A stretch of DNA of 64,000 nucleotides. Origin: Lunularia cruciata. Lineage: Eukaryota > Streptophyta > Marchantiopsida > Lunulariales > Lunulariaceae. Each line of letters opens with the position of its first letter. Position 1 is the stretch's first letter. A program made the translations under genes and the position numbers. Below the pieces are notes generated by a model. It saw only the letters and a list, made by a program, of their open reading frames with translations, did not search any database and was not told the origin of the DNA. The stretch spans positions 33,310,608 to 33,374,607 of the forward strand of contig OX419762.1 of the NCBI GenBank assembly GCA_948567375.1, given 5' to 3'. Shown one piece after another: positions 1 through 10,635 of the stretch.

Positions 1-1904
1 TTTGTTTACCTGTTAGGTAACTCTACTTCTTCATTCCCATCTCTCTCTAGATCTATTCTTAATCTTATTGCAATAGAGCGAGACAAGAATTTTTTGTTGC
101 TCTTAGATCTATTAATACTTTCACTTGATTGCCTTCTAGGACTCCATTCATGACAATCAATTGTGAGGTTGCCTTTCAAGATCTTTATGCTTTAGTCTTC
201 TTCCTTCTTTTGCTTCTCTGCTTCCTTATTGAGCTAGTAAGGCTGCGAGGTACATTTACTAGTAATCTTTGTTTTCCAAAGTGATTTTCACCTCCTCTTC
301 AATGCGCCTCTCCATGTTGTTCAAAGATTGCCTGTATGAAAGCCGAGGGCCTTTAGGGAAATGAGTGTGACAGTTGGTAGATATGTGCCCAATATGGCCA
401 CAATTGTAACAACAACATTGTTCTCCTCAAGTTCCTTCTCCTCGTGGGACTCCATCTCTTTGTTCTTCTACCTGTCCACGCTCTCCTTGAAATGGTTGTA
501 CTCCTCAATCTCAAAATTGAAGGTTACCCAATTCTATTGGTACTAGTCCACCAATGTGTAGCATTTCTGCCCGATAATGTTGAAGTGGAACTACTCCTTC
601 ACCTCCATCCAACGATTCTATTATTCTCTGTGTACAAGCAATGGCTTCAAATACCATGCGAGGATTTTGCACCATGACTTCTTGGCAAACTGCTCCTTCA
701 ACCCTTGTTTGAAATTGTCAAGAGCCTCTACCAAACTCATGTTGGTTATTGCAACTTGTAGATCCAGAATTGCCTCCACATACTCTTGTACACTATTCTT
801 TTAACCTAATTCCCACAGTCGAGTTTGGGCCATCTGTACAGAATCCACCAATTGGAAATTCTTCAATAACCCTTCTTGATTGTTGTCCTTGTGACCTCCT
901 TTCTCTCTACCAACATGGATTGTTCCCAAGCATCATACCATGTGAGGGCTTTATTAGTCAAGTACCCACATGCAAACACACCTACAACATGCTGCGTGAT
1001 CTCAATTGAGAACAATCAGAAATATTGATTCATTCTTGAGATCCAATTTTCCACTACTCCCATTGTAATGCTTGATGTAATAGGTCTTCTTCATTTGGAG
1101 TAGCAATGTGGCCTCATTGTTGATTGGGTTCATAGGCACAGATGCCTCTCCAAGTACTTCAGTCACAAGTATTGGGTTTTGAGATAGCTCTTCTTCTTGC
1201 ATTGCTTGATTGTTCTTGAGAATCTGCACTTGACTTTGTAATGTCTCCATGGTCATCTTAATCTCTCAAAATTCATTCAACATTCCTTGCACCAGCTCTT
1301 GCAATTGTGGATCCATGGTTCTTGCAACACTCAATTGCTAATGTCTACTTCAATACAGAGTCAATATGATCACTCTAGAAGGTGCACAAACTATCAAAAC
1401 TACCATTGGGACCTTAGAAGCTATCACTTGTTGATAATACTCCTCACCAAAATTCCTAACCACAAAATCTCCAAACATCACTTTTGGTCTCACTACATAA
1501 CGGATTTCTACTTGAGTGTTGAAAGGGAGAGGATTTGGGACATTCACATCCATATCATCATAATAGAATGTAGATTGTCAAATCCCACTCTTTGTCATAT
1601 ATCACCATAGGTAGAATCACTGGGTTTGGTGAGTTCATCACCTTGTCCATGAATTCTACACCAAAGTGATAAATTAGTGACACCCTCATTTGCTCATGCT
1701 AGATGTACATAACCTTGATGTGGAATGGATTTGAGAATGGAAAGCTAGGTGTGGGAACTTGTCCTCCCGGTGCGTCCATCCCATCCGCTCTAAAAAGTCA
1801 TTCTTAAGTCTAGCAATTACTCTATGTTCTCCACCTCAAATTACTCAGTTTCAATAGTTCGTGTTCTTCCAAGAAGGGGATCCACTCTTTTGGACTAAAA
1901 CAGT
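1..1904 (-). pseudogene. Element A: gag and start of protease, Ty3/gypsy relic
   Basis: Reading right to left, this is the leader, gag and first part of the protease of a Ty3/gypsy element, cut by the left window edge. It is clearly homologous to the + strand copy at 39,429-41,370 (element B), for example the coiled-coil stretch with QSQVQILKNNQAMQEEELSQ at 1,150-1,250 and the protease start near 60-130. The reading frame is broken by stops and shifts, so no Gag polyprotein could be made. The CCHC knuckle is intact, unlike that of B, while the protease Asp-Ser-Gly region is degraded. Family-level assignment is firm; domain borders are approximate. Confidence 0.85.
370..411 (-). other. CCHC zinc knuckle of element A gag
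   Basis: The minus strand reads CYNCGHIGHISTNC, a C-x2-C-x4-H-x4-C nucleic-acid-binding knuckle with all four ligands present. The same motif in element B (40,959-41,000) has its second Cys replaced by a TGA stop. Confidence 0.85.
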
Positions 1905-1906
1905 CG

Positions 1907-1934
1907 CTTTGATACCATTGCTTTGATACCATTG
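1907..1934 (-). repeat. Duplicated primer-binding site of element A
   Basis: Two adjacent copies of the 14-mer ctttgataccattg lie at 1,907-1,920 and 1,921-1,934. On the minus strand this reads TGGTATCAAAG, the plant initiator tRNA-Met primer site (canonical TGGTATCAGAGC), directly next to the LTR end. Element B has only one copy. Confidence 0.85.
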
Positions 1935-2067
1935 TAATACTCCAAGGACAAGAGAAGAAAGAAATCACAGATTCACACTCAATCATTCGATGCTCCAAAG
2001 GAACACCTTCTCTTTATTATATAGATAAAGAAGATCTCCTCCAAGGAAGCTCCACCATAGGATTAGG

Positions 2068-3974
2068 TGTGACAACCCGGCAAATATCACTTTTGTGGTA
2101 ATCGGGTAAGTAAAGTTCGTTCCCGTAGAGATACGAGTCAGAATTGGTCAAATACAAAGCAAAGTAACAATTGTAGTTCTTCTTGGTTGCATCTTTAATC
2201 TCTCAAGTAGAAACCACACCCAAAAGAGAGTAACAAACACTGATTTGTAGTCTTGTCACAAATTCACACTCCTTAATCACAACTCTATCAAATCTTTCCA
2301 AACAATCTTGATTGTGATGATTCAAGCCCTCCCAAAAACGGCACTTCACTGCAAAACAACTTTGCCTCAGAATTGTGTTCCACCCCTCCACTGAAGGTAC
2401 AACTTCCTCGATCAAAATTGCTTCACATCAACTTTGCACTGCACTCACAAATGCAGAATACTACCAACACTACAATTCCTCTCAGATCTGTCAAGGCATT
2501 GCTCCGATTGCACTTCACTCAGGATCAAACCCACAGAATGAAGATCAAGGCTATGGAATCCAACATCCAACAAGCACTCTGACTTGCACTTTGAAATTCT
2601 TTACACACTCACAAACATAGACACAAAGTTGATACTCGGAATCAAGCTCAAGCGACGAGCACTGCTTCATAGCACTTTGCTTTATCTATTCTCAGAAATT
2701 ATGAGCACTGAATAACATTTGACTGCAAATGCCACTCTTAAACAGTGAATCAATTGACAGTTATCTTCCTAATGTACCTCTTCCTAACAACTCTACAAAC
2801 CTACAGATCTCATATGACAATGCAACCTTTCATATCTGTCTCTTCAAATCTCAAATCGGTTTCTATTCCAATCCAATGTCTACTTCGTCTTCGGCTTTCA
2901 AACCCAAACCCGAAGTAACTTTACTTCCTACTACTCTGTTTTCGGGTTTCACAAATCCTAATTCCTCAACTAATTCTAACATTTCTCCTTCCTGATATGA
3001 AATTCTTATCATAGTTAAGCCTTCTAAATCTCTATCTCCCGACCTACTCTTCTCTAAAGTGTCAAATGTCAAATCCAAAGACACTTGCACTCCTATCTCT
3101 CTTATCTTGAGTTTAACTACCATCAATTCCTTTACTAATTCTATTGTGTCACCATCAAGAAATGTAATTGAAACCATGAATACATTATCTACACTTTCAA
3201 TTTGTAACCCATTTTCCCCTAATCACTCATGTTACTAACCCAAAGACACTTACTGTCTGATCATGCACTTTGGATTTATTCACTACTGCTACTTCTCTTT
3301 CAATTCATGTTCCATTTCAATTAGAACTGAAATTAAAGTCATGGATCTTCTAACTATCTTCTTTCCCTACTCTAACTTCTTATGATCCCTCCCGCAAGAT
3401 TCTCCAAGTCACCTTCATTGCACTCTGAGGTCCGACTACCTCAGATTTAGTCATCTTCATCTTGAGGCAAAGTCTTTAGACCCAAAGTCATGTAAACCCG
3501 AAGTACGAAGTCCAAAGTACGAAGTCACATTGACCCGAAGAACCTCAACCCAAAGTACATCTACTCTTGAAACTTCAAATGCTTGTAACTTCTTCTACAG
3601 ACCTCTAAACTTTGCAATTTTGGTGGCAATGGAAAGCTCTAGACACGACGCTTGTAACGAAATAAAGCACGCTTGATTTGGACTTATGGTCACTGAGATA
3701 TGGCCCCCACAAAAATCCTGACCTGTAACTTTCATTCCGATACGAAGAAACCTTCCTTCGGTATTTGATCCGAGTTTTTCCCTCCTCTGACACAAAGTAA
3801 GCTTCTTTGGGTTTGATCTGATCGAATCTTTCTTCCTCTTATATGAAGTTGACTTCCTCTGGTCGATCAAAAACACAAGTTTCCACTTATTTCTTCTCCA
3901 TTTGGTTTCAATTTGGTTTCAGCAAGGCATTTCTTCTTCAAATCTCGTCCAAAATGAAAAATGTGAGTACCACA
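2068..3974 (+). mobile_element. Long (1.9 kb) solo LTR with 5 bp target duplication
   Basis: The element A LTR is interrupted by 1,907 bp that starts TGTGACAACCCGG and ends TACCACA, flanked on both sides by TTAGG (2,063-2,067 and 3,975-3,979). The uninterrupted LTR at 14,485 shows the empty site. TG...CA ends and a 5 bp duplication are what an LTR-retrotransposon solo LTR leaves. No coding domain is recognisable inside; short ORFs look accidental. A patch of short repeats built on CCAAAGTACGAAGT lies at 3,480-3,560. The start resembles long LTRs of Tekay/Del-type chromoviruses, but the family is not proven, and orientation is inferred from the TGTGAC end. Confidence 0.8.
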
Positions 3975-4296
3975 TTAGGCACACCAGTAGGTGACATGTC
4001 AGCAAGCTCCACCCTTGGATTACTTACTTGGATGGGTGACATGTCGGTCTAGGTCCTATCTGGTTGGTCAAACAAGCTTTGATCGGAGTGAATCTTTTAG
4101 AGAATCTTCTTATATGAATCTCATAATCACGTGGGTAAGGTACTGTTGGAAAGCTCTCAACAAGACAAACCAAGAGGAGGAGGGGGGGGAAGGCCAGCTT
4201 TTACTCTATTGGGGGAGAGGGGAAGTTTGCACATTTTCCAAGCCTAATTCATCCGTTTAGGCTTCCAAAATTGCCTTCAAAGATTTTAGGCATATT

Positions 4297-4593
4297 TTGG
4301 TCCCTACTCTATTAGTAGAAGTCCTCTTTTGGTGATATATCTTTTTGATCTGTTTAGTCCATCATGTGTAACATCCTTCCAAATGTTACCAAACCAATTC
4401 TCATCTTTAAATCATATGTCTAGCTATTTGTTCTAAGGTTTTCAACTATATTTTGGTTTCTACCCTATTTGTATAAGTACTCTTTTGGTGATACTTCTAT
4501 TTGATGTATTTTGACTATCATGTATAACATCATTCTAGATGTTACCAAACCAAATTTCACATCTAGGTCATATGGCTAGCTCTTGATATTACA
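4297..4593 (-). repeat. ~156 bp tandem duplication inside the A-type LTR
   Basis: Two imperfect units, each containing ctattagtagaagt (or a variant), a tggtgatact-like stretch and gttaccaaacc, recur with an offset of 156 bp. The same pair occurs at 14,932-15,228. LTRs of element B have one unit, explaining 587-591 bp versus 744-749 bp. Confidence 0.8.
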
Positions 4594-4864
4594 CCTAGAA
4601 GTGTAGCTCCAGAGAGTTCACTTCTCTGAGGTTGGGCCTTCAAGTTCTTGGCTAGAGTGGACAGAAAGCCGATGAGCATCACCTAGATTCTCTTAGCTAG
4701 AGTGGGTGTGGCTTGACTATAATCAGTGCCCTGTTGTTGACAAGTTGTTGAAGATCAGATCAAGTATTGATCTAAGTTTAGTTGATTTGAGTTGTAAATG
4801 AACTGATTACATCAAAGAAGTGAGTCAAGGGGAAATTGGGTACAAGAACTACACGTGTTGGTGG
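4594..4864 (+). mobile_element. Element D2: end of 5' A block and first ~50 bp of leader
   Basis: Positions 4,594-4,811 match, in + orientation, the 3' half of the D-family A block (compare 29,085-29,301) and end in GATTACA. The following 53 bp (tcaaagaagtgagtc...) match the start of the D1 leader read from 15,595 leftward. The left part of D2 is cut off by element A. At 4,865 the sequence jumps into D1 (opposite strand); the D2 leader resumes at 16,041 with atggtatcttcaagc. The four bases before the break (gtgg) and after it (atgg) are probably the target duplication. Confidence 0.8.
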
Positions 4865-6060
4865 TGTCATTTGTATATACATTGCTACACATCATATATC
4901 ACTATCAATATCATACACTATAGAAGCACAACTCACACATAAGTCATACATAGACTCTAAAGTGCCACAATAATTAGATTGTTTACAACTCTCAAATAAA
5001 CTCAACTGAGATCAGTACTTTATATGTCACTCTATAAACTACCAACAACTGGGCATTGATAAAAGTCAAGCCATACCCACTCTAGCTAAGAGAATCTAGG
5101 TGACGCTTGCCGGCCTCTGTCCACCATAGCCAAGAACTCAAAGGCTCAATATCAAAGAAGTGAACTCTCTGGAGCTGCACTTCAAAAGTATACCCCTGAA
5201 CTTGAGCTAGGTCTGAAATCCTAATGGTCCTGCTGATGGCACACTCAACGGTGCAAACTGTGCAAAGTGATGGTAGGCTCCACCATGAAGTCAGTACCCC
5301 AAACACAAAATCTGATTGTAAAAAAGTAGTCTTTGAGAAATAACATTAACTAATATTACTACAACTCCAATGTCCAAGCAATCTAGATACAACACTACAA
5401 ATGGCGTCACGATTGTCATGCATATATACATCATTACACAACATCATACACTATAGAAGCACAACCCACACATAAGTCATATATAGACTCTAAAAAGCCA
5501 CAATAACTAGATTGTTTACAACTCTCAAATACGCTCAACTCAGATCAGTACTTGATTTGTCACTCTTTAAACAACCAAAAATTGGGTACTGATTACAATC
5601 AAGCCACACCCACTCTAGCTAAGAGAATCCAGGTGACGCTTGCAGGCATCTGTCCACCATAGCCAGGAACTCAAAGGCTCAACATCAAAGAAGTGAACTC
5701 TTTGGAGCTGCACTTCAAAAGTATACCTTTGAACTCGACCTAGGTCTGAAACCCTAATGGTCCTGCTGATGGCACACTCGAAGGTGCAAATGGTGCAAAG
5801 TGACGGTAGACCCCACCATGAAGTTAGTACCCCGAACAAAAAATCTGATTGTCAAAAAGTAGTCTTTGAGAAACTACTGAAATAACTCTAACTACTATCA
5901 CTAGAACTCCAATGTCCAAGCAATCTAGATGCAACACTACAAATGGCTTCACATTTGTTGTGCGTATATACATTGCTGCACAACATACATCACTGTCAAC
6001 ATCATACACTATAGAAGCACAACTCACAAATAAGTCATACATAGACTTTAAATTGCCACA
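4865..6060 (-). repeat. D1 3' terminus: alternating B and A blocks
   Basis: In coding direction: B1 6,060-5,954, A2 5,953-5,503, B2 5,502-5,411, A3 5,410-4,970, B3 4,969-4,865. B blocks (~92-107 bp) start TGTGGC; A blocks (~445 bp) start TGTCACGCC or a variant and end near GATTA(CA). A purine-rich aactaggagggcaat just upstream of B1 (about 6,061-6,075) is a plausible polypurine tract. The 5' end of the element has only an A block. A conventional LTR element should have the same block at both ends. Confidence 0.75.
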
Positions 6061-6236
6061 ATTGCCCTCCTAGTTGGCGGTTAGGTCCCTTTAACTCCAA
6101 ATAACCATCTACTCCAAGTATATGGTATACATTATGATGGGCAAAGATCAGGAGACCGGGTGCTATGGAGCCCCATCATAAGTCGCTTGTATGCAATCTA
6201 TACCATATAGTTGAATGAACTAGCTATAGGTCAAGT

Positions 6237-6371
6237 ACATTTAGGACATAACTACAGTCCCTAAGGAACCACCATGAGGGGAGGAGTCATACATGCCATA
6301 TGCTATCCTCTCGAACAACTATCACACACTAACATAGTAGCAATTCCACTAGAAGAGCCACATAACATACA
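6237..6371 (-). pseudogene. PHD finger C-terminal to the D1 integrase
   Basis: The minus strand reads CMLC, then after 11 residues CDSCSRG, stop, HMAC, TPPL, and finally LCPKC. This is a complete C4HC3 set: C-x2-C, C-x2-C, H-x2-C, C-x2-C, with the PHD-typical Gly-Trp-His (Trp is now TAG at 6,303-6,305), the PPL turn and a P-x-G-x-W-x-C-P run (second Trp also TAG). PHD fingers read histone H3 tails. It follows the integrase C-terminal part in the same direction with no intervening gene, the place chromoviruses put a chromodomain. D2 keeps only the last few residues (28,575 onward). Ligand spacing makes the call strong; binding preference is unknown. Confidence 0.88.
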
Positions 6372-7650
6372 CCTCAAGCCTGCACGTACAAGTGCCAAGC
6401 TTGGATCCATAGTACCATCAATGTTTGAGAGGTTGCATGGTGCACAATTGTGCACATGATCCTTCCAAATAACACCATCACGTCTTTCCAACACAAGGAC
6501 TCCAGATGGCAAAACCTCACGCACTCTCAAGATAGTGTGGTCTGTCAAAATATCAAGTGTTGTCGGTGATGTTTGCTATAGATATAGATAGTCACATGGA
6601 TGAAATTGACAAATTGAGGGTCTATAATCCCCTCCTTGAATGGTAGCATAGCGTAAAGTATCTGTATGTTGAGCAATCGCCAAGTTCTCAAAGGCCATTG
6701 GCATCACCCTCCAAAAGCTCTTTACTCGTTGAGAACATGCACTCACCCATACATCTAGATCATCCAAGTCCAAGACTACAATAACATCTTGACAAATGGC
6801 TGTTGGTAAATTTGGATCTTGTCCATAAGTAAGAAGTATGGAGAGAAGGATGCTAAGGAGGCTTGCCAGCTGAACCAATAGCCCATGGCCAACCAAGGTA
6901 ATTGGAGATCCCAATCTCCCAAGTGGCCTCTCTGCAAACCATACTTTCACAATCCTCTCTTCATTGTCTGAACCACTCTCTCTACTAAGCCATCTACCTC
7001 AAGGTGATCTTGGGAGGTAGTACAATGATCAATCAAAGCCTTGTCACACAAGACTTGAAACTCCCACAAGAACTCTGTACCTTGATCAGTCAAAACCTCA
7101 GCTAGTGCACCAAAATGACTAAGAACTTGATCCAAGAACAAGTAAGTTGTCCCTTCACTAGACTTGTCAAGAAGTTCCACCAACTCAATCCACTTGGAGA
7201 AGTGCTCCACCATCACCAAGACATACCGATGATGTCTCAAAGTTAGCGGTAAAGGTCCAATGAAGTCCAAACTCCAATGGTAACCCTATCCCATGATAGG
7301 TAATGGGTGTAACTGTGGTGTAGGAGCATTGAATGATGCTCTAACTTGGTCACAACCACACATCTAGCAACAAACTACTATACCTTGGTCTGCATACTGC
7401 GCCACCAATAATGACTCTAGAGTAAACTATATGTATGCTTTACTCCAAAATGTCCTAGCTCCTCATGAGCATGACGGACCAATTGTGGTCTTTGAGATGA
7501 AAGCGGTACTACTCGCACTCTACCATCCTCCCACACATGCAAAAGGTGTCTGCCTTCCAATCTGAACCGTATGGCTTGCTGAAGAACACGGTCTCTCTCC
7601 TTGGCCCCAACTATACCACCCACAACACCAATGCAAATATATTCCATCAC
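6372..7650 (-). pseudogene. D1 integrase (zinc-binding, DDE core, C-terminal domain)
   Basis: The N-terminal HHCC region is near 7,500-7,350 (HAHEELGHFGVKH, then a C-x2-C remnant). The catalytic core at 7,270-6,950 contains MDFIGPLPLT, HFSKWIELVELL, LTDQGTEF and DGLVERVVQTMKRGL, so the second Asp and the Glu are visible; the first position reads VMVEHFS. A C-terminal domain at 6,850-6,550 has FWRVMPMAFENLAIAQH and RYATIQGGDYRPSI, then VREVLPSGVLVLE. Frames are broken between segments. This is a Ty3/gypsy integrase outside the chromodomain lineages. Confidence 0.85.
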
Positions 7651-7689
7651 TAAGACATCATCATGAATGTCTTGCTGAACTGTACCAAT

Positions 7690-9030
7690 ATCTTCACTCT
7701 CTAGATCTATGACCTTAATAACTCCACTGTATGCACTGAGAGAGATACCACCAAAGCCTCAGAAAATATATAGAGAAAGGCAGATGCATGCCAACCTGGC
7801 ACTATCTCCTCATTTGTCTCACCATGCCAATGTGCTTTGGTCTGATCTTGCTGGCTGGGACATGGGTTTGTACTCAACCCATCTGCATCATGGTTCCCCA
7901 CTCCACGTCTATGAACAACTATGAAATCATACTCTTGTAAAATCAGAGCCCATAATGCAAGCTTCCTTGAAAGCTTGTCGGACTCCATCAACCACTTCAA
8001 TGGCTCATGATCAGTGATGAGAGTGAAGGGGTTACCAAATAGGTAACATTAGAAATGTGATATTGCCCAAACTGCTACCAAGCACTCTCCCTCATATGAA
8101 CTATACTTCACCTCCGCTGAATTGTTGGAACGGCTAGCATAGGCCACTACAAACTCCTTCTTCTCATCATCATGATGGGTGAGCACCGCTCCAAGCCTCG
8201 ACATACTCCAATCAGTATGAACCTGAAATGGTCATCCTCTGATCAGTCTCCTCAAAATAAGAGCAGATGTCAACCTCTCTTTGAGCTTTACAAAAGCTCT
8301 CTCTTGCTCATCTCCCCAACACCACTCTTGTGTAAGCTTGGTCAGCTTTGCCAAGGCCTTGGCAATGGCACTAAATCCTCTAACATAGCGGCAAAATAAG
8401 TTTGCCAACCCAAGAAATGCTTGCACTCTGCTCAGATCCATAGGCCAAGGAATACACACAATAGCCTCCACCTTGGTCTGCTGACCACCAAGTCCTCTAG
8501 GGTAGATAGTGTGACCCAAATACTCAACTTGATCATGGAAGAACCTACACTTCCTAAGATGTAAATTGAGTCCATGAGATCTCAACCTCTCAAAACACCT
8601 CCAACAATTGTCTCTCATGCTCCTCCATAGTAATGCTATAGACCAAAATGTCATCAATATAGCACCGAGCAAAAGCCAATCCAGCTATGATCCTCTCCAT
8701 GACCCTCTGGAACTCAGCAGAAGCATTCTTTAACCCAAACGGTAAGAACTTCCACTGATATAACACATCCTTACCGTGAGGATCAATAGCCAAAAATGTT
8801 GTATTGGACTTATCCTCCTCCTTGATCAGCAACTGATGATCTCCTACTCAAAGATCCAAAGTACTAAATACCTTTGCATGCCCAATCACATCAAATATCT
8901 CCTTTGGTGTAGGCATGGCATATCAATCAACCTTAGTTTGTTGGTTGATAGGACGGTAATCTCCACACATCTACCTATCTATGTAGTTGCCATGCATATC
9001 CTTCTTGGCTGGCATCACTGTTGTTGATGC
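7690..9030 (-). pseudogene. D1 reverse transcriptase and RNase H
   Basis: In coding direction: fingers motif MCGDYRPINQQTK (~9,000-8,930), FLPFGLKNASAEFQRVM (8,740-8,690), the catalytic box YIDDILVYS (YIDD at 8,650-8,661), and the connection motif EYLGHTIYPRGL. RNase H continues to about 7,700 with the DADGLS tail (7,860-7,840). Several stops and frameshifts interrupt it. The downstream integrase follows without a gap. Confidence 0.85.
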
Positions 9031-9696
9031 ATACTCTCTATGTGAAATCTCCACCAAACCAGCCTCAAAAAGGTCACTACTCCAGCTTTGAATCAATGTC
9101 CTCTCCATATCACTATATCAATAAGAACGTCAAAAAACGGGTGTATTGCTAGTCAGCTCAATCTATATACCAAGTCCCTTCAGAGCACCCAAATCCTTCA
9201 TAATAAAGGTAAAACAACTCGTGTGGCTCCTCAAGAACCTCCAAACCCTTTGTCTTTCTTCTCCCGTAAGCTTGGGTCCTAGATGTAGCTCCCAAGTATC
9301 CTTTGTAACTATAGTAAGAGTGGAAGACATACTGATTGGCTGCTATATTGGGCCCTTGGGAGCAATAGTGTCATGCCTTCGACCACTAGAGGTCCCAACC
9401 TCTATGTGAAAAACTCCCTCCACTCTGGTTGGAAGCTCAACACATCCTCTAGTTGCATCCCAAGTGGACCAAGAGTGTAATCCAAGTAGCCCACGCTCAC
9501 CTAGATGGACTCCAAGTAGACCACTCTCCCTAGTAGCTACTAGTTGTGTCCCAAGAATACCATGTCCTCTCAGTCCATTGCCCCCAACATGTGCCTGAAT
9601 TGTCTCGATAGGCACAAGGCTCATAATTGTCCGAATGGTGATGCCTATCAAGCACATCCTATGTTGCTCTGCCAAGCCAAGGCTCATAATCCAAGT
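9031..9696 (-). pseudogene. D1 linker between methyltransferase and RT
   Basis: This segment links the methyltransferase-like domain to RT. Near 9,290-9,150 it reads WELHLGPKLTGE and MKDLGALKGLG, a pre-RT segment. Part of it (9,440-9,620) is low-complexity, rich in Gly, Leu and His. No further domain is recognised. Confidence 0.5.
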
Positions 9697-10635
9697 CAAA
9701 CAGTTCAGGTCCATAGCTTGACCTAACACCTGACACCTAGATACCTTTGACACTATTGGAATAGCGGTAATACCAATGTGAAAACCCATTGCCTGCTCTT
9801 TCTCATAGGCATTGGGCTCCACTAACTGCTATAATTATGAGTCCCAAACAAGTCCAGGTCCTCCTTCTCAAAAAGCATGAGACCTTGGGAAACTCATGAG
9901 TGTGGGAAGTGCAGCTCTAGGCTGTCCAACTAGGTTCATCATTGCCATAGGTGACCTATCAACCACTACCATTATCTAAGACTGAAGCCCAACATCCAAG
10001 ATTTTATCAACAAGGATTTGGTCAAGTCGTTGAATCCTATCATATGCACATTATAAAACCTCTCTGGGTAAGAGGTTTGTCCACCAAAGATGAAGATGAT
10101 GAGCTTGTGATCCCACTTTGGTTGCATCTAGCAATATAGTAGGTCCCATCCAAGAATGGACCTACTGTGTACTTGCCACCACTTTGGTGTGAGAATCACC
10201 CATCAAAGGAATGTTCTCCAAAAGGTAAGCTGGAGAAATAGACTAATGAACCTGGAGATGTTGCAGTATTTGTAACATCTCCCAAAATTCACTAGAACAA
10301 GGATCCTAAAGACCCAAACCTTGGCCAGCACGGGTATGTCCCTAACATGGGCATCCATAAATCACTAAGTGAATAGGCCCATATCTCTCTAGATCATGTG
10401 CCCCCAATAAGGAAATGTCTGTTGGTAGGGCCTTTTGGTAACCTTTGACTACTGACATTGGTAAAAGCTCCAGATACCAATAGTGTAAGTGTGCCACATG
10501 ATGTAGAGAGGCTTGCCTAGCAGTCTGATCTCTCTCTACATACAAGTACCTTAGTACTCATATACCCGCCAATAATACTGCAGCTAGTCCGGTGCTAATC
10601 CCACCAAATAACTCCAATAGACATATCTCCTCTAT
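9697..10635 (-). pseudogene. Cytosine-5 DNA methyltransferase-like domain in D1 pol
   Basis: About 310 codons between protease and RT show the ordered motifs of C5-methyltransferases. Motif I (SAM binding) LELFGGISTGL is at 10,585-10,617. An acidic strand end, YVERD, follows. Motif IV has YGPIHLVIYGCPC at 10,345-10,383, holding the catalytic Pro-Cys, with the next codon TAG (10,342-10,344) where PCQ has Gln. Motif VI LLENIP is at 10,207-10,224. Motif VIII VGSQAHHLHLWWTNL is near 10,075-10,120. Motif IX/X has EKEQAMGF and VLGQAMDLN at 9,700-9,815. Spacing and the GxxxGL motif I resemble DNMT3-type enzymes more than DNMT1/CMT, a family-level inference. Frames are broken, so it is inactive now. 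D2 keeps the N-terminal third. Confidence 0.85.

Larger units (their letters stand above)
1933..4593 (-). repeat. 5' LTR of element A, interrupted by a solo LTR
   Basis: On the minus strand this LTR runs from a degraded TGTAATATC start at 4,593 to GTATTACA at 1,933, next to the primer site. Removing the 1,907 bp insertion and its duplicated 5 bp leaves about 749 bp. It matches the LTRs at 14,485-15,228, 38,841-39,427 and 47,713-48,303. It contains two ~156 bp internal tandem units, absent from the element B LTRs. Its outer edge at 4,593 abuts D-family sequence, so element A inserted into D2. Confidence 0.85.
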
